Source of the DNA: CAIYEO01 sp037139575
GTDB lineage: Bacteria > Patescibacteriota > Saccharimonadia > Saccharimonadales > UBA4665
DNA: 36,200 bases
NCBI GenBank assembly: GCA_037139575.1
Contig: JBAXGD010000003.1
Location: 1-36,200, forward strand
Reading direction: 5' to 3'
Positions 8,610 through 15,290 of this stretch are shown piece by piece. Position 1 is the first letter of the stretch. The number at the start of each line of letters is the position of its first letter. Position numbers and translations under genes: made by a program. Below the pieces are notes generated by a model, which searched no databases, was not told the DNA's origin, and saw only the letters and a program-made list of their open reading frames with translations.

Positions 8610-9323
8610 TTAGTCTATAGATTTTTCACCCTTGAGTGATAATACTATTAAAATACCAAATACTGCCTTTGCACATAGGTCGAGAACTGCATAGATTGCA
8701 ACTTCGGCACCTAATGAGATTGAACTTGCTCCACTTGTTCCAAGCAACCAAATGATAGGATAAATGAAGAAAAGAATCATTAAATAGGTTAATAAATTAC
8801 CATAAAGTTTGCCTGTACCTTTGCCGAGACTCAATGCGTTCTTCCTTACTGGTCCATACATAACTCCTAGTACTATCAAAAATGCTACATAGCTAACTAC
8901 GTACCAAAATACCTTGTTGTCATGTCCGCCTGATAGGTTAGCAAATGCACCAGTAACAATCATTACGATATCAGCAAAAACTGCAGTTGCAATGACGCCT
9001 AGCTTCTGTCTAATGTCGATTGAATCTTTATTCGCTGCATATGCTATGAAAAAGAGACTAATCAGAAGAAGTGGTGTTGTTACTAGCCAGTCTAAGTATC
9101 TAGCTATAAATACTGCTTTGCCATTTATCATAAAGATACCTTGGCTATTCGCCATTGCGTAATATGCAATAGCTGCAATAGATGTAATAGCCATTGCTGT
9201 GTATACATGATACTTTTCTGATGCTTTAAGCGCTGATCCAAATAAGTAGATCAATGCGGTACCGAATAGCATGCCGAAGAATCCGATCCAAAGCCAGTTC
9301 GTTACAGTTGATGTAAGTTCCAT
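8610..9323 (-). CDS. Type-1 (microbial) rhodopsin, probable outward proton pump
   Basis: A 237-residue seven-helix retinal protein. Seen: the helix C motif ARYLDWLVTTPLLLIS with D78, T82 and S89 (D-T-S at bacteriorhodopsin positions 85/89/96), helix D Asp118 (like D115), helix F IYPIIWLLG, and helix G VLDLCAK with counter-ion D215 and Schiff-base Lys219. By my alignment, bacteriorhodopsin W182 is Phe185 here, E194 is Ser197 and E204 is Glu207. The Asp counter-ion and Thr fit outward proton pumping, but no carboxylate donor stands at position 96. The start at 9323 is chosen for its AAGGAGTT site; an upstream ATG at 9353 would bypass it. Type-1 rhodopsins have been reported from Saccharibacteria. 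No retinal-synthesis gene is in the window. Confidence 0.94.
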   Translation of the reverse strand: MELTSTVTNWLWIGFFGMLFGTALIYLFGSALKASEKYHVYTAMAITSIAAIAYYAMANSQGIFMINGKAVFIARYLDWLVTTPLLLISLFFIAYAANKDSIDIRQKLGVIATAVFADIVMIVTGAFANLSGGHDNKVFWYVVSYVAFLIVLGVMYGPVRKNALSLGKGTGKLYGNLLTYLMILFFIYPIIWLLGTSGASSISLGAEVAIYAVLDLCAKAVFGILIVLSLKGEKSID

Positions 9324-9335
9324 ATTTAACTCCTT

Positions 9336-9351
9336 GTTAATATTTATTAAC
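9336..9351. promoter_or_regulatory. Palindrome in the rhodopsin leader
   Basis: GTTAATATTTATTAAC is a 7+2+7 inverted repeat that abuts the rhodopsin ribosome-binding site (9328-9335). It could be a protein operator or an RNA hairpin masking the site. A related half, ATTAACAAG, recurs in the divergent whiB promoter near 9446-9454. Confidence 0.4.
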
Positions 9352-9381
9352 ACTAATTATTTAAATATTAATGTTACTTGA

Positions 9382-9410
9382 ATTAAAGCATAAATATTTT
9401 AAGTCGACAA
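9382..9410 (-). promoter_or_regulatory. Promoter for rhodopsin
   Basis: The minus strand reads TTGTCG (9405-9410), a 17-base spacer ending in TGC, then TTTAAT (9382-9387): a good -35, spacing and extended -10. The predicted leader is about 50 bases and contains the palindrome and the Shine-Dalgarno. Confidence 0.6.
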
Positions 9411-9446
9411 TATTTAAAGCTAATACTCAGTAGTACAAAGTTATTA

Positions 9447-9474
9447 TTAACAAGTCTATTAAATATGGTAATAT
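9447..9474 (+). promoter_or_regulatory. Promoter for the WhiB-like gene pair
   Basis: TTAACA (9447-9452), 16 bases, then TGG-TAATAT (9466-9474) forms an extended -10 promoter. GGAGGA at 9489-9494 is the ribosome site for the ATG at 9501. Confidence 0.5.
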
Positions 9475-9500
9475 TATTATCTAGTATTGGAGGAAATAAT

Positions 9501-9974
9501 ATGCAGGAAAATCTAAAAAAAGATAATGATTTCGATAACGACCCTATAATTGACTCTGGGTTTACGCTACAAGAAATTGAAAATAATCGCAATGGAGCGA
9601 TTATTGCACCAATTATCATTCAACCTAGAGCTGGCAGTGGCATAGGTGGCTTCACTCTCTCGAGTTTGATCGGTGCTACAAATAATAAGAGCAGCCGTTC
9701 AAATCACCCAACCGTTCTTACTAAAAATCAACGTGAATTTTTAGCTAAGGCAGATCAGTCTAATTGCAAGGGAGTTGATCCAACAATTTTTTTTCCAGAA
9801 CAATATAAACCAAACGATGAGGCAAAATCTATTTGTGATGGATGCTCAATCGCGAAGCTATGTCTTGAATATGCAATAGATGGTAAAGAAAAATATGGTA
9901 TTTGGGGCGGAACAAACCCCGCAGAAAGACGTAAGATTGTTAAGCTCAGGACAAATGATAAACGAAATAAATAA
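9501..9974 (+). CDS. WhiB-like iron-sulfur transcription regulator with N-terminal extension
   Basis: A 157-residue protein with the full WhiB signature: Cys89, Cys112, Cys115 and Cys121 (spacing C-X22-C-X2-C-X5-C), then GIWGG at 133-137 and a basic tail (AERRKIVKLRTNDKRNK). In actinobacterial WhiB proteins the four Cys hold a [4Fe-4S] cluster that senses oxygen, nitric oxide or redox state, and the protein acts with the main sigma factor. The first 80 residues are an unusual extension with a hydrophobic GAIIAPIIIQP patch. The start at 9501 is set by GGAGGA at 9489-9494; an in-frame ATG at 9465 lies inside the promoter. It overlaps the second WhiB gene and stands between the rhodopsin and oxidase genes. 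Its targets are inferred only from position. Confidence 0.9.
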   Translation: MQENLKKDNDFDNDPIIDSGFTLQEIENNRNGAIIAPIIIQPRAGSGIGGFTLSSLIGATNNKSSRSNHPTVLTKNQREFLAKADQSNCKGVDPTIFFPEQYKPNDEAKSICDGCSIAKLCLEYAIDGKEKYGIWGGTNPAERRKIVKLRTNDKRNK

Positions 9975-10263
9975 TCTGCAAACTGCACAGCCGATTTACT
10001 TGAGCAGAGAAACGAGAAGACTGATAGCTTACGATATCCTTGTTGAAAATATCGGCTCAGCGGCATGTAAAGATAAAGACACAGAAATTTTCTTTGGCTA
10101 CACAGTAGATACTATGAAACAAGCTAAAATTATCTGTGATGAATGTGAAATTAAAGATAAGTGTCTTGATTTTGCAGTCATCAATGGGGAAGACTATGGC
10201 GTATGGGGAGGAACTACACCTAATGAAAGATTTAAAATTGCTCGTGGTAAAAGAATAGTATAA
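9955..10263 (+). CDS. Second WhiB-like iron-sulfur regulator
   Basis: A 102-residue protein with Cys38, Cys61, Cys64 and Cys70 in exactly the same C-X22-C-X2-C-X5-C spacing as its neighbour, followed by GVWGG at 82-86 and TTPNERFKIARGKRI. The [4Fe-4S] ligands and the beta-turn are therefore intact. The chosen ATG at 9955 gives a 20-base overlap with the first WhiB gene and leaves AGGA close upstream. An earlier in-frame ATG at 9880 would force a 95-base overlap and is less likely. The two are similar enough to suggest an old tandem duplication, but the N-termini are unrelated. It stands directly before the small membrane protein and cyoA, which makes oxidase control plausible. Confidence 0.9.
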   Translation: MINEINNLQTAQPIYLSRETRRLIAYDILVENIGSAACKDKDTEIFFGYTVDTMKQAKIICDECEIKDKCLDFAVINGEDYGVWGGTTPNERFKIARGKRIV

Positions 10264-10272
10264 GATTAAGTT

Positions 10273-10551
10273 ATGATTATTTTATTAACGATTCATATTC
10301 TTTTTTCAATTGCATGTCTACCACTAATATTATTCGCTACTTTCTTAAAATATCGGGGCAATAACAATTCTAGCGTATTAGCAAAATATTCATCTTATTC
10401 TTTAATAGGAATACTTGCGACTGGTTCCGCGTTAGTCTTGGCATTCCATGCGAATCTCGTTAGTAGTTGTTATGCTGGCTTAACTTACTCTGTATTATTC
10501 GCTGTTTCTTATTTAGCTTATGCAAAGCTCGTTACAGTTAAAACAAAATAA
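10273..10551 (+). CDS. Small membrane protein with paired His/Cys, upstream of cyoA
   Basis: Not recognised. A 92-residue protein with three predicted membrane helices (about residues 2-24, 40-62 and 66-85). His8 and Cys15 lie in helix one, His59 at the end of helix two, and Cys66 at the start of helix three. Both His-Cys pairs have the same seven-residue offset. Such residues in or near the membrane could bind heme or copper, which would fit an assembly or cofactor-delivery role for the oxidase encoded just downstream; this is inference only. It begins nine bases after the second WhiB stop and ends 54 bases before cyoA, which has its own promoter. Confidence 0.65.
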   Translation: MIILLTIHILFSIACLPLILFATFLKYRGNNNSSVLAKYSSYSLIGILATGSALVLAFHANLVSSCYAGLTYSVLFAVSYLAYAKLVTVKTK

Positions 10552-10573
10552 GACACAGTAATTATTTTAATGA

Positions 10574-10579
10574 TATAAT
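10574..10579 (+). promoter_or_regulatory. Extended -10 box (TGA-TATAAT) for cyoABCDE
   Basis: TGATATAAT at 10571-10579 gives the oxidase operon its own promoter. Initiation is expected near 10586, inside the dyad at 10581-10596. GAGGGAG precedes the ATG at 10606. Confidence 0.6.
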
Positions 10580-10580
10580 T

Positions 10581-10596
10581 CGCATATGCTTGTGCG
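10581..10596. promoter_or_regulatory. Inverted repeat at the predicted cyo transcription start
   Basis: CGCATATGCTTGTGCG pairs over six positions (one T-G) around a four-base loop. It spans the expected start site and runs up to the ribosome-binding site, so it could be an operator or a 5' mRNA hairpin. Confidence 0.35.
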
Positions 10597-10605
10597 AGGG
10601 AGATT

Positions 10606-11490
10606 ATGAAATTAACTAGGGTTTTGTTTTTGGTATCATTACCGATTATATTCATAGCTTCAATCATCTTTTATGTTTCACATCAGAACGCTCAGGTTTT
10701 TAACACTGCTGGGACAATTGCAAAAGATGAGAAGAACCTAATCCTTTTCTCAATGTTTTTATCTCTGTTTGTATTAGTTCCTGTTTACCTTATGCTAATT
10801 TTATTTTCCGTAAAATATAGAGCAAGCAATAAATCGTCTAAGTACAGCCCAAATTTCTCACACAGCAGGACAGTTGAATCTATATGGTGGACAATCCCAA
10901 CTATTCTTATCGTTATATTATCTGTAGTCACTTGGAGAAGTAGCCATCAGCTAGATCCATATAAAAAGATTGACTCCAATGTTAAACCAATTAATATTCA
11001 AGTAGTAGCGCTTGACTGGAAATGGTTATTTATCTACCCCGATAAAAGTATAGCTTCTATCAATTCAATCAATATCCCAATCAATACTCCAATAAACTTT
11101 GAACTTACTTCCGATGCACCTATGAATTCATTCTGGGTACCACAGCTAAGTGGTCAAATCTATACTATGCCTGGAATGTCGACTAAACTGAGCATCCTAT
11201 CGGACAAGAAGGGAAGTTACTCAGGCAGATCTGCAAATATTAGTGGAAGAGGCTTCGCTGGAATGCTTTTTTCGGTTAATGTGGTGAGTAATTCGGAATA
11301 TAATAACTGGATAAAGAGCACGAAGTCATCGACTAAAGTTCTCAATGACAGATCATATGAAACACTAAGTAAGCCAACCGAAAATGTTCAGCCATTCACA
11401 TATTCATTTGTGTCGGCAGATTTATATAAAAATATACTAGGTAAATATACATTATCGGATAATAATATGAGTAAAGTAATGGGGATGTAA
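10606..11490 (+). CDS. cyoA: Quinol oxidase (cytochrome bo3-type) subunit II
   Basis: A 294-residue subunit II with two N-terminal membrane helices (about residues 5-25 and 45-68) and an outward-facing cupredoxin domain. Seen: RTVESIWWTIPTILIVILS, ALDWKWLFIYPD, NSFWVPQLSGQIYTMPGM and SANISGRGFAGM. The last motif occupies the place of the CuA ligands of cytochrome c oxidases, but Cys is absent, so the enzyme should take electrons from quinol rather than cytochrome c. The N-terminus has no lipobox Cys, unlike E. coli CyoA. It is the first gene of cyoABCDE, with its own extended -10 promoter, a GAGGGAG ribosome site and a dyad at the transcription start. Confidence 0.93.
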   Translation: MKLTRVLFLVSLPIIFIASIIFYVSHQNAQVFNTAGTIAKDEKNLILFSMFLSLFVLVPVYLMLILFSVKYRASNKSSKYSPNFSHSRTVESIWWTIPTILIVILSVVTWRSSHQLDPYKKIDSNVKPINIQVVALDWKWLFIYPDKSIASINSINIPINTPINFELTSDAPMNSFWVPQLSGQIYTMPGMSTKLSILSDKKGSYSGRSANISGRGFAGMLFSVNVVSNSEYNNWIKSTKSSTKVLNDRSYETLSKPTENVQPFTYSFVSADLYKNILGKYTLSDNNMSKVMGM

Positions 11491-11493
11491 TTG

Positions 11494-13470
11494 ATGATGC
11501 TAGCAAATCTTCTGGGCTTACTAAACGTTGATTCTTTTAGGCATGACATAATTCAGAATGTTGGCGTAGGCATAATGACTTTATCTATATTTTTTGCTTC
11601 GCTAGCTTTAACTTATTTCAGAAAATGGAAATGGCTGTTCGGAGAATGGCTATCATCTCTTGACCATAAGAAGATTGGGGTGATGTATATAATTGTGGCT
11701 GTATTGATGCTTTCGAAGGCCGGTTTTGATGCATTGCTTATGAGAACTCAGCAATCTCTTTCAGTAGGCAACAACCATGGGATATTAGCCTCACAACACT
11801 ATCAGCAGATCTTTTCTTCACACGGCACAACAATGATTTTTTTCGCAGCTATGGGATTAATGTTCGGAATCATAAATTTAGCTGTCCCAATATTGATAGG
11901 AACACGTGATGTTGCATTTCCTTGGTTAAACTCCGTTAGCTTCTGGCTTTTTGTATCCGGAATGATACTTCTTAATACTTCACTAGCTATTGGTGATTTT
12001 TCGGGAGCAGGTTGGCTGGCATATCCTCCGCTAAGCGAACTACAATACAGTCCAACTGTTGGTGTAGATTATTGGATATGGAGCCTACAAATAGCTGGAG
12101 TAGGGAGCCTTCTTTCAGGTATTAATTTTATTGTTACAATACTCAAGAAAAGGGCAATAGGTATGAATTTAATGAAAATGCCTATGTTTGTCTGGAGCGT
12201 ACTAGGCTCTATGACACTTGTAGTTTTTGCTTTTCCGGTTCTTACGGCAACTATAACACTACTTTATTTAGATAGACTCTTGGGAGCACATTTCTTCACG
12301 GCAGGTGGTGGTGGAAATCCAATGATGTATGTGAATCTGATTTGGGCTTGGGGGCATCCAGAAGTTTATATACTTATATTGCCAGCATTTGGTATTTTTT
12401 CCGAAATAGTTGCAACATTTTCTAAGAAGAAATTATTCGGATACACTTCGATGGTTTGGGCGATTTGGGCAATAGTCATACTATCATTCACAGTCTGGCT
12501 GCATCACTTCTTCACGATGGGAGCTGGAGCTGATGTTAACGGATTCTTTGGAATTATGACTATGATAATTGCCATCCCAACGGGTGTTAAGATATTCAAT
12601 TGGCTATTTACTATGTTTAGAGGAAAAATAACTTTCAGCGCACCAATGATCTGGTTCGTGGGTTTTATATTACTTTTTTCTATAGGTGGTGTTGCGGGGG
12701 TGTTGTTAGCGGTACCCCCAGCCGACTTTCAACTACACAACAGCCTTTTCTTAGTAGCTCATTTTCACTCAATGATTGTTAGTGGAGTTTTATTCGGGTA
12801 CTTTGCAGGTATAGTCTATTGGTTCCCTAAATTTTCTGGAATCAAACTAAATGAAAGATTAGGAAAGATAGCTGCCTACTTTTGGATTTTAGGATTCATT
12901 GTCGCTTTTGTTCCGCTATATGCTCTAGGGATTATGGGAGCCACAAGAAGAATGGATCATTATTCTCCATCTATGGGATGGCAACCTCTATTTATCGTTG
13001 CCGGGGTAGGGGTTCTCATAATAGGCCTTGGCTTATTATCACTGGTTCTTCAAGTCCTATATAGCATATATAAGCATATAGAGAACAGAGATCGCACTGG
13101 CGACCCTTACGACGGAAGAACACTTGAATGGTCAATTCCATCACCGGCTCCGTCTTACAACTTTTCGATTTTACCAATAGTTAAAAAAACTGATGATTTT
13201 TGGGAAGCTAAACAAGAGAAAAGATCCAGGGACTTAGCATATAAAGATATATCGTTACCAAAAAACAGCTATATTGGTCTAATAGTATCCGCGGGAGCTT
13301 TTGCTCTTGGGTTTGGTGCGGTCTGGCATATTCTTTGGCTATCTATTATAGGATTATTGGTTATAGTGGTTTCGGTGATTGTACGCACTCTAGATGAGGA
13401 TACTGAGTACACCATTTCTAAAGAAAAGTTAATCCTCGATGATATTCAGTTTTATGGAGAAGGTAAGTAA
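11494..13470 (+). CDS. cyoB: Quinol oxidase subunit I (heme-copper, proton-pumping)
   Basis: The 658-residue catalytic subunit reduces oxygen to water and pumps protons. Seen: the low-spin heme His in SSHGTTMIFF, the CuB/Tyr/Glu block WGHPEVYILILPAFG, WLHHFFTMGAG with two CuB His, the K-channel Lys in IPTGVKIFNW, and HNSLFLVAHFHSMIVSG with both heme His. These place it in the A1 branch. The region matching the E. coli high-affinity quinol site keeps Asp75, His98 and Gln101 (in SQHYQQIF), but Arg71 is Lys. I use ATG 11494 because GGGGA lies eight bases before it; TTG 11491 or ATG 11497 are alternatives. The stop overlaps the next start as TAATG. Confidence 0.95.
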   Translation: MMLANLLGLLNVDSFRHDIIQNVGVGIMTLSIFFASLALTYFRKWKWLFGEWLSSLDHKKIGVMYIIVAVLMLSKAGFDALLMRTQQSLSVGNNHGILASQHYQQIFSSHGTTMIFFAAMGLMFGIINLAVPILIGTRDVAFPWLNSVSFWLFVSGMILLNTSLAIGDFSGAGWLAYPPLSELQYSPTVGVDYWIWSLQIAGVGSLLSGINFIVTILKKRAIGMNLMKMPMFVWSVLGSMTLVVFAFPVLTATITLLYLDRLLGAHFFTAGGGGNPMMYVNLIWAWGHPEVYILILPAFGIFSEIVATFSKKKLFGYTSMVWAIWAIVILSFTVWLHHFFTMGAGADVNGFFGIMTMIIAIPTGVKIFNWLFTMFRGKITFSAPMIWFVGFILLFSIGGVAGVLLAVPPADFQLHNSLFLVAHFHSMIVSGVLFGYFAGIVYWFPKFSGIKLNERLGKIAAYFWILGFIVAFVPLYALGIMGATRRMDHYSPSMGWQPLFIVAGVGVLIIGLGLLSLVLQVLYSIYKHIENRDRTGDPYDGRTLEWSIPSPAPSYNFSILPIVKKTDDFWEAKQEKRSRDLAYKDISLPKNSYIGLIVSAGAFALGFGAVWHILWLSIIGLLVIVVSVIVRTLDEDTEYTISKEKLILDDIQFYGEGK

Positions 13471-14057
13471 TGGAAAATAATTTAGTAATTAAGGCCGAAA
13501 ATTCAAAATCTTACTTGGGTTTCTGGATATATATATTGACTGATTGCGTAGTATTCGCTAGCCTCTTCGCAGTTTATGCAACCTTGCACAATAATACTTA
13601 TGGTGGTGAATCTGCTCAAATGCTATTTTCCATGCCTCTTGCGCTAACTCAAACCATTATCCTATTAACCAGTAGTCTCACTAGTGGTTTGGCTATCATT
13701 GCTGCACTAGGCAAGAATAGATCCAGAATTTTACTCTGGACAGTAGCAACATTTTTACTTGGAGCATTATTCCTATTTCTTGAACTAAGAGAATTCAATC
13801 ATCTTGTCGCAATGGGTGATAGCTGGAGATCAAGCGGATTCTTATCTTCATATTTCATTTTAGTAGGTACCCATGGTCTGCACATTTTAATTGGACTTAT
13901 ATGGATGATTGTCCTCGGATTAATAATTATGAAAAAAGGTTTAACTGCAAAGTCCATGAAGGGCTTAGTTATGTTTAATTTATTCTGGCACTTCCTAGAC
14001 GTTATATGGATTTTCATTTTTAGCGTTGTTTATTTAATGGGGCATGTGGGGCTATGA
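13470..14057 (+). CDS. cyoC: Quinol oxidase subunit III
   Basis: A 195-residue five-helix membrane protein of the heme-copper oxidase subunit III family. Seen: LGFWIYILTDCVVFASLFAVYATL at the N-terminus (split here around the conserved FWIYILTD), the helix LTQTIILLTSSLTSGLAII, the block FILVGTHGLHILIGLIWM with the conserved His, and a C-terminal FWHFLDVIWIFIF. Subunit III stabilises subunit I and supports proton uptake. The length matches E. coli CyoC (about 204). The start overlaps the cyoB stop by one base, and the TGA stop overlaps the cyoD start as ATGA, so translation is likely coupled. Confidence 0.93.
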   Translation: MENNLVIKAENSKSYLGFWIYILTDCVVFASLFAVYATLHNNTYGGESAQMLFSMPLALTQTIILLTSSLTSGLAIIAALGKNRSRILLWTVATFLLGALFLFLELREFNHLVAMGDSWRSSGFLSSYFILVGTHGLHILIGLIWMIVLGLIIMKKGLTAKSMKGLVMFNLFWHFLDVIWIFIFSVVYLMGHVGL

Positions 14058-14401
14058 TTAAAGAAAGATTACATAATTATTTAATAGGTTTTGTGAGTTG
14101 TATTTTTCTATCTATAGCAGGATATTCTATCGCCGTTTCATCAAATTCCAATATGAACTACTACGAAATAAGTGTTGTTGGCATACTAGCACTCAGCCAG
14201 CTCATCATACAAGGCATTTTCTTCCTACATCTTTCTCTCCAGAAAAAAGATAGATACCGCCTAATCATTGCTTCACTTATTATGTTAATAATAACTATCC
14301 TTGTGTCGGGCAGTATTTGGATTATGAATAATTTAAATTCCCACATGATGCCAGATACTACTCGAATGAATCAATATATTAAGAGTCAAGATGGACTCTA
14401 A
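14054..14401 (+). CDS. cyoD: Quinol oxidase subunit IV
   Basis: A 115-residue protein with three membrane helices (about residues 10-28, 38-60 and 70-92). The middle-helix motif QLIIQGIFFLHLSLQ corresponds to the CyoD family, and the position between cyoC and cyoE confirms it. The C-terminal 20 residues, after the last helix, extend beyond a typical CyoD core. It overlaps cyoC by four bases (ATGA) and cyoE by 11 bases. Subunit IV is thought to help assemble the CuB site in E. coli. Confidence 0.88.
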   Translation: MIKERLHNYLIGFVSCIFLSIAGYSIAVSSNSNMNYYEISVVGILALSQLIIQGIFFLHLSLQKKDRYRLIIASLIMLIITILVSGSIWIMNNLNSHMMPDTTRMNQYIKSQDGL

Positions 14402-15254
14402 AAGATTTAAAGAATGGTACAGGCTAACAAAGCCCGGTATAATTTATGGTAATCTAATCAGCTGTGCTGCTGGCTATACCATCGTAGCCGGTCGCAACTT
14501 CATCCTAACAAGATTTCTTCTAATATTGCTATCGACATCGCTCATTATTGCATCCGCGTGTGTCCTAAATAATATTTTAGATCGAGATATTGACTTAATA
14601 ATGCCACGTACGAAAAATCGATCAATTGCCATCAATTCAATTGAGATTAAAGATGCGACAACATTCGCAGTCATTCTCGGAACTATTGGATTCTCGATAA
14701 TTGCTATATATTTTAGTATCCCAACAATTGCCATCGGAGTAATTGGATTCATCGATTATGTAATTTTCTATTCGTACTTCAAGAGAAGAAGTGTGCACAG
14801 TACGCTTGTTGGTACGATATCGGGATCTGCCGCAATAGTTGCCGGATATACAGCCTATACAAATCATTTTGATTTATTTGCTGGACTACTTTTTCTTTCA
14901 ATGACTGCTTGGCAGATGCCTCATTTCTATGCAATTGCTATTTATAGGAGGAGTGAATACTTAAAAGCAAAATTACCACTTTTGAGCGTTATTAAAGGGA
15001 ATAAAAGAACGATATTTGAATCAATTATTTACACCGACATATATTCACTATCGATTTTTGGTCTATATTATTTCGGATACATTAATTTTTTATTCTTCAT
15101 AATAATGAGCCTAATCTCATTCGCTTGGATATTCTATACGGTGAATGGACTAAGTTTCGAAGATAAAAACTATTGGGCTAGGAGAAATTTCAAATATTCA
15201 CTATATGTTCTCTTAGCTTTCTCATTTTTATCTTATTTAAGAGTCTTTATTTGA
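14391..15254 (+). CDS. cyoE: Protoheme IX farnesyltransferase (heme O synthase)
   Basis: A 287-residue UbiA-superfamily membrane prenyltransferase that adds farnesyl to heme b to make heme O for the oxidase. Seen: YRLTKPGIIYGNLISCAAGY at the start, the first polyprenyl-diphosphate motif NNILDRDIDLIMPRTKNR, later YSYFKRRSVHSTLVGTISG, and TAWQMPHFYAIAIYRRSEY with the family HF/YR residues, plus about eight membrane helices. Because the enzyme modifies existing heme b, its presence implies that the cell has or imports protoheme; no heme-synthesis gene is in the window. The last gene of the operon; TGA stop at 15252-15254. Confidence 0.94.
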   Translation: MDSKRFKEWYRLTKPGIIYGNLISCAAGYTIVAGRNFILTRFLLILLSTSLIIASACVLNNILDRDIDLIMPRTKNRSIAINSIEIKDATTFAVILGTIGFSIIAIYFSIPTIAIGVIGFIDYVIFYSYFKRRSVHSTLVGTISGSAAIVAGYTAYTNHFDLFAGLLFLSMTAWQMPHFYAIAIYRRSEYLKAKLPLLSVIKGNKRTIFESIIYTDIYSLSIFGLYYFGYINFLFFIIMSLISFAWIFYTVNGLSFEDKNYWARRNFKYSLYVLLAFSFLSYLRVFI

Positions 15255-15279
15255 TTGAATGACTTATTAGCATTACAAT
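15251..15279 (+). promoter_or_regulatory. Promoter for signal peptidase I
   Basis: TTGATT (15251-15256), a 17-base spacer and TACAAT (15274-15279) form a near-consensus promoter beginning at the cyoE stop. AAGGA at 15281-15285 precedes the ATG at 15291, but with ordinary start-site spacing it would be only partly transcribed. Confidence 0.55.
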
Positions 15280-15290
15280 AAAGGAATCTT

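Noticed and set aside
9324..9353. Upstream rhodopsin start at 9353
   Set aside because: It would place the AAGGAGTT ribosome site inside the coding region and add a polar ten-residue stretch before helix A.
9880..9974. Longer start for the second WhiB gene, or a frameshift joining the two WhiB genes
   Set aside because: Each protein has its own complete four-Cys set and WGG turn, so they are two genes. The extra 25 residues from 9880 lie inside the first gene's WhiB domain in another frame.
9755..10066. Minus-strand frame opposite the WhiB genes
   Set aside because: It has no motif, no ribosome site, and lies fully antisense to two well-supported genes.
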